In this document: positions 21,789-22,253 of the stretch, one piece after another
Position numbering within the stretch: position 1 is the stretch's first letter
Layout of the letters: every line of letters begins with the position of its first letter
NCBI GenBank assembly: GCA_026387215.1
Contig: JAPLMC010000093.1
Coordinates: 1 to 22,253 of the forward strand
DNA length: 22,253 nt
Direction: 5' to 3'
DNA from: Candidatus Omnitrophota bacterium
GTDB lineage: Bacteria > Omnitrophota > Gorgyraeia > Gorgyraeales > Gorgyraeaceae
Made by a program: the position numbers and the translations under genes
Notes under the pieces: generated by a model
What the model was told of the DNA's origin: nothing
The model's input: the letters and a program-made list of their open reading frames with translations, nothing else
Database searches by the model: none

Positions 21789-22253
21789 CTATTCCATGCC
21801 TTTGCCTTTACTTACAACTTCTCTATAAACTTCTTCCGTCCTATCCACCATCCCATTTATAGAAAATTTCTTAATCACTATCTCTCTTCCCGATACTGCC
21901 ATCCTTGCGTAAACAGTCTTGTCCTTCAATAACCTTAAAACAGGTTCCACTAAAAGCTCTGGCCTAGACGGCTCCACAAGAAAACCGTTTACATCATTTT
22001 CAATAACACTTGATACGCCTCCCACATCCGTTGCTATAACTGGCTTTCCTGAAGCAAGTGCTTCTAATAACACAAGGCCTAGCCCTTCGCGCCTTTTAGG
22101 CGTAAACATAAAAATATCCATTACAGCCAGCGCATTCACTGTATTTATCTGTGGCTTAATAAACACTACACTATCCGAAAGATCAAGCCTTTGGCTAAGC
22201 TTTATCATGTCCTGCCTTTTATCACCATCACCTACAAACACAAGCTGCACATT
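21789..22253 (-). CDS. Family 4 glycosyltransferase, C-terminal part (cut by window edge)
   Basis: The frame is open through the window edge, so the N-terminal half is missing; the GTG at 22250 is internal (VQLVFVGDGDKRQDMI is the start of the GT-B donor domain). Visible motifs: FVGDGDKR, then VVFIKPQ, MDIFMFTPKRREGLGLVLLEALASGKPVIATDVGG with the E-x7-E pair (EGLGLVLLE), and NGFLVEP. This is the sugar-nucleotide half of a GT4 enzyme, a retaining transferase active at the inner face of the membrane. It ends with a short tail (KGKGME). It is the first gene of the polysaccharide block seen here; donor and product are unknown. Confidence 0.9.
   Translation of the reverse strand, partial: NVQLVFVGDGDKRQDMIKLSQRLDLSDSVVFIKPQINTVNALAVMDIFMFTPKRREGLGLVLLEALASGKPVIATDVGGVSSVIENDVNGFLVEPSRPELLVEPVLRLLKDKTVYARMAVSGREIVIKKFSINGMVDRTEEVYREVVSKGKGME

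Noticed and set aside
1..22253. tRNA, rRNA, IS elements, phage genes, toxin-antitoxin or defence genes
   Set aside because: None recognised on either strand by eye; the repeats seen are short and without transposase genes.

Overview
The window looks like part of an AT-rich Gram-negative (diderm) genome, and every gene I accept reads on the minus strand. It carries a full KDO synthesis set (kdsA, kdsB, kdsC, kdsD), a heptose-7-phosphate kinase, three family 9 glycosyltransferases of the heptosyltransferase type, and type II secretion/type IV pilus parts. Gene content and the many hairpin repeats at gene junctions suggest an uncultured lineage such as Omnitrophota; that placement is inference, not proven here. 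Three lesions (two in the assembly ATPase gene, one in pyrG) suggest a metagenome-derived sequence with assembly joins, or real gene decay.

Read in the direction of transcription (high to low coordinates): 22253-16885 holds an envelope polysaccharide block: the C-terminal part of a GT4 glycosyltransferase, a membrane-anchored polysaccharide deacetylase, three GT9 transferases and a DUF3108 lipoprotein. A near-consensus promoter at 16836-16864 then starts a tight run: a deoxyhypusine-synthase-like protein of unknown role, the heptose-7-phosphate kinase, kdsB, pyrG (frameshifted), kdsA, kdsD and kdsC. PyrG makes CTP, which KdsB uses to activate KDO, so this run supplies activated inner-core sugars for lipopolysaccharide.

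Next comes a signalling block (10081-7281): a soluble hybrid histidine kinase with a degenerate GGDEF-like domain and a C-terminal receiver, then three stand-alone receivers of exactly 124 residues each. It runs straight into the assembly ATPase (gspE/pilB type, broken in two places), the inner-membrane platform protein (gspF/pilC type), and a pilin that has its own perfect -35/-10 boxes and a strong hairpin terminator. The last block (3857-1) is a YfhO-family membrane protein, a GT2 transferase, and two minor pseudopilins, the second cut by the window edge.

Most junctions either overlap by a few bases (ATGA or TAATG type) or contain a hairpin repeat. I find four repeat families: a 40-bp palindrome at three places, each 9-17 nt before a start codon of an envelope gene; a 76-bp two-hairpin element in two copies that differ only by transitions over 70 aligned columns; a two-hairpin element before two of the receiver genes; and an AGCTTATAA-type inverted repeat at two GT9 junctions. 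No tRNA, rRNA, CRISPR array, IS element or phage gene was seen, and no gene-free stretch exceeds 300 bases.
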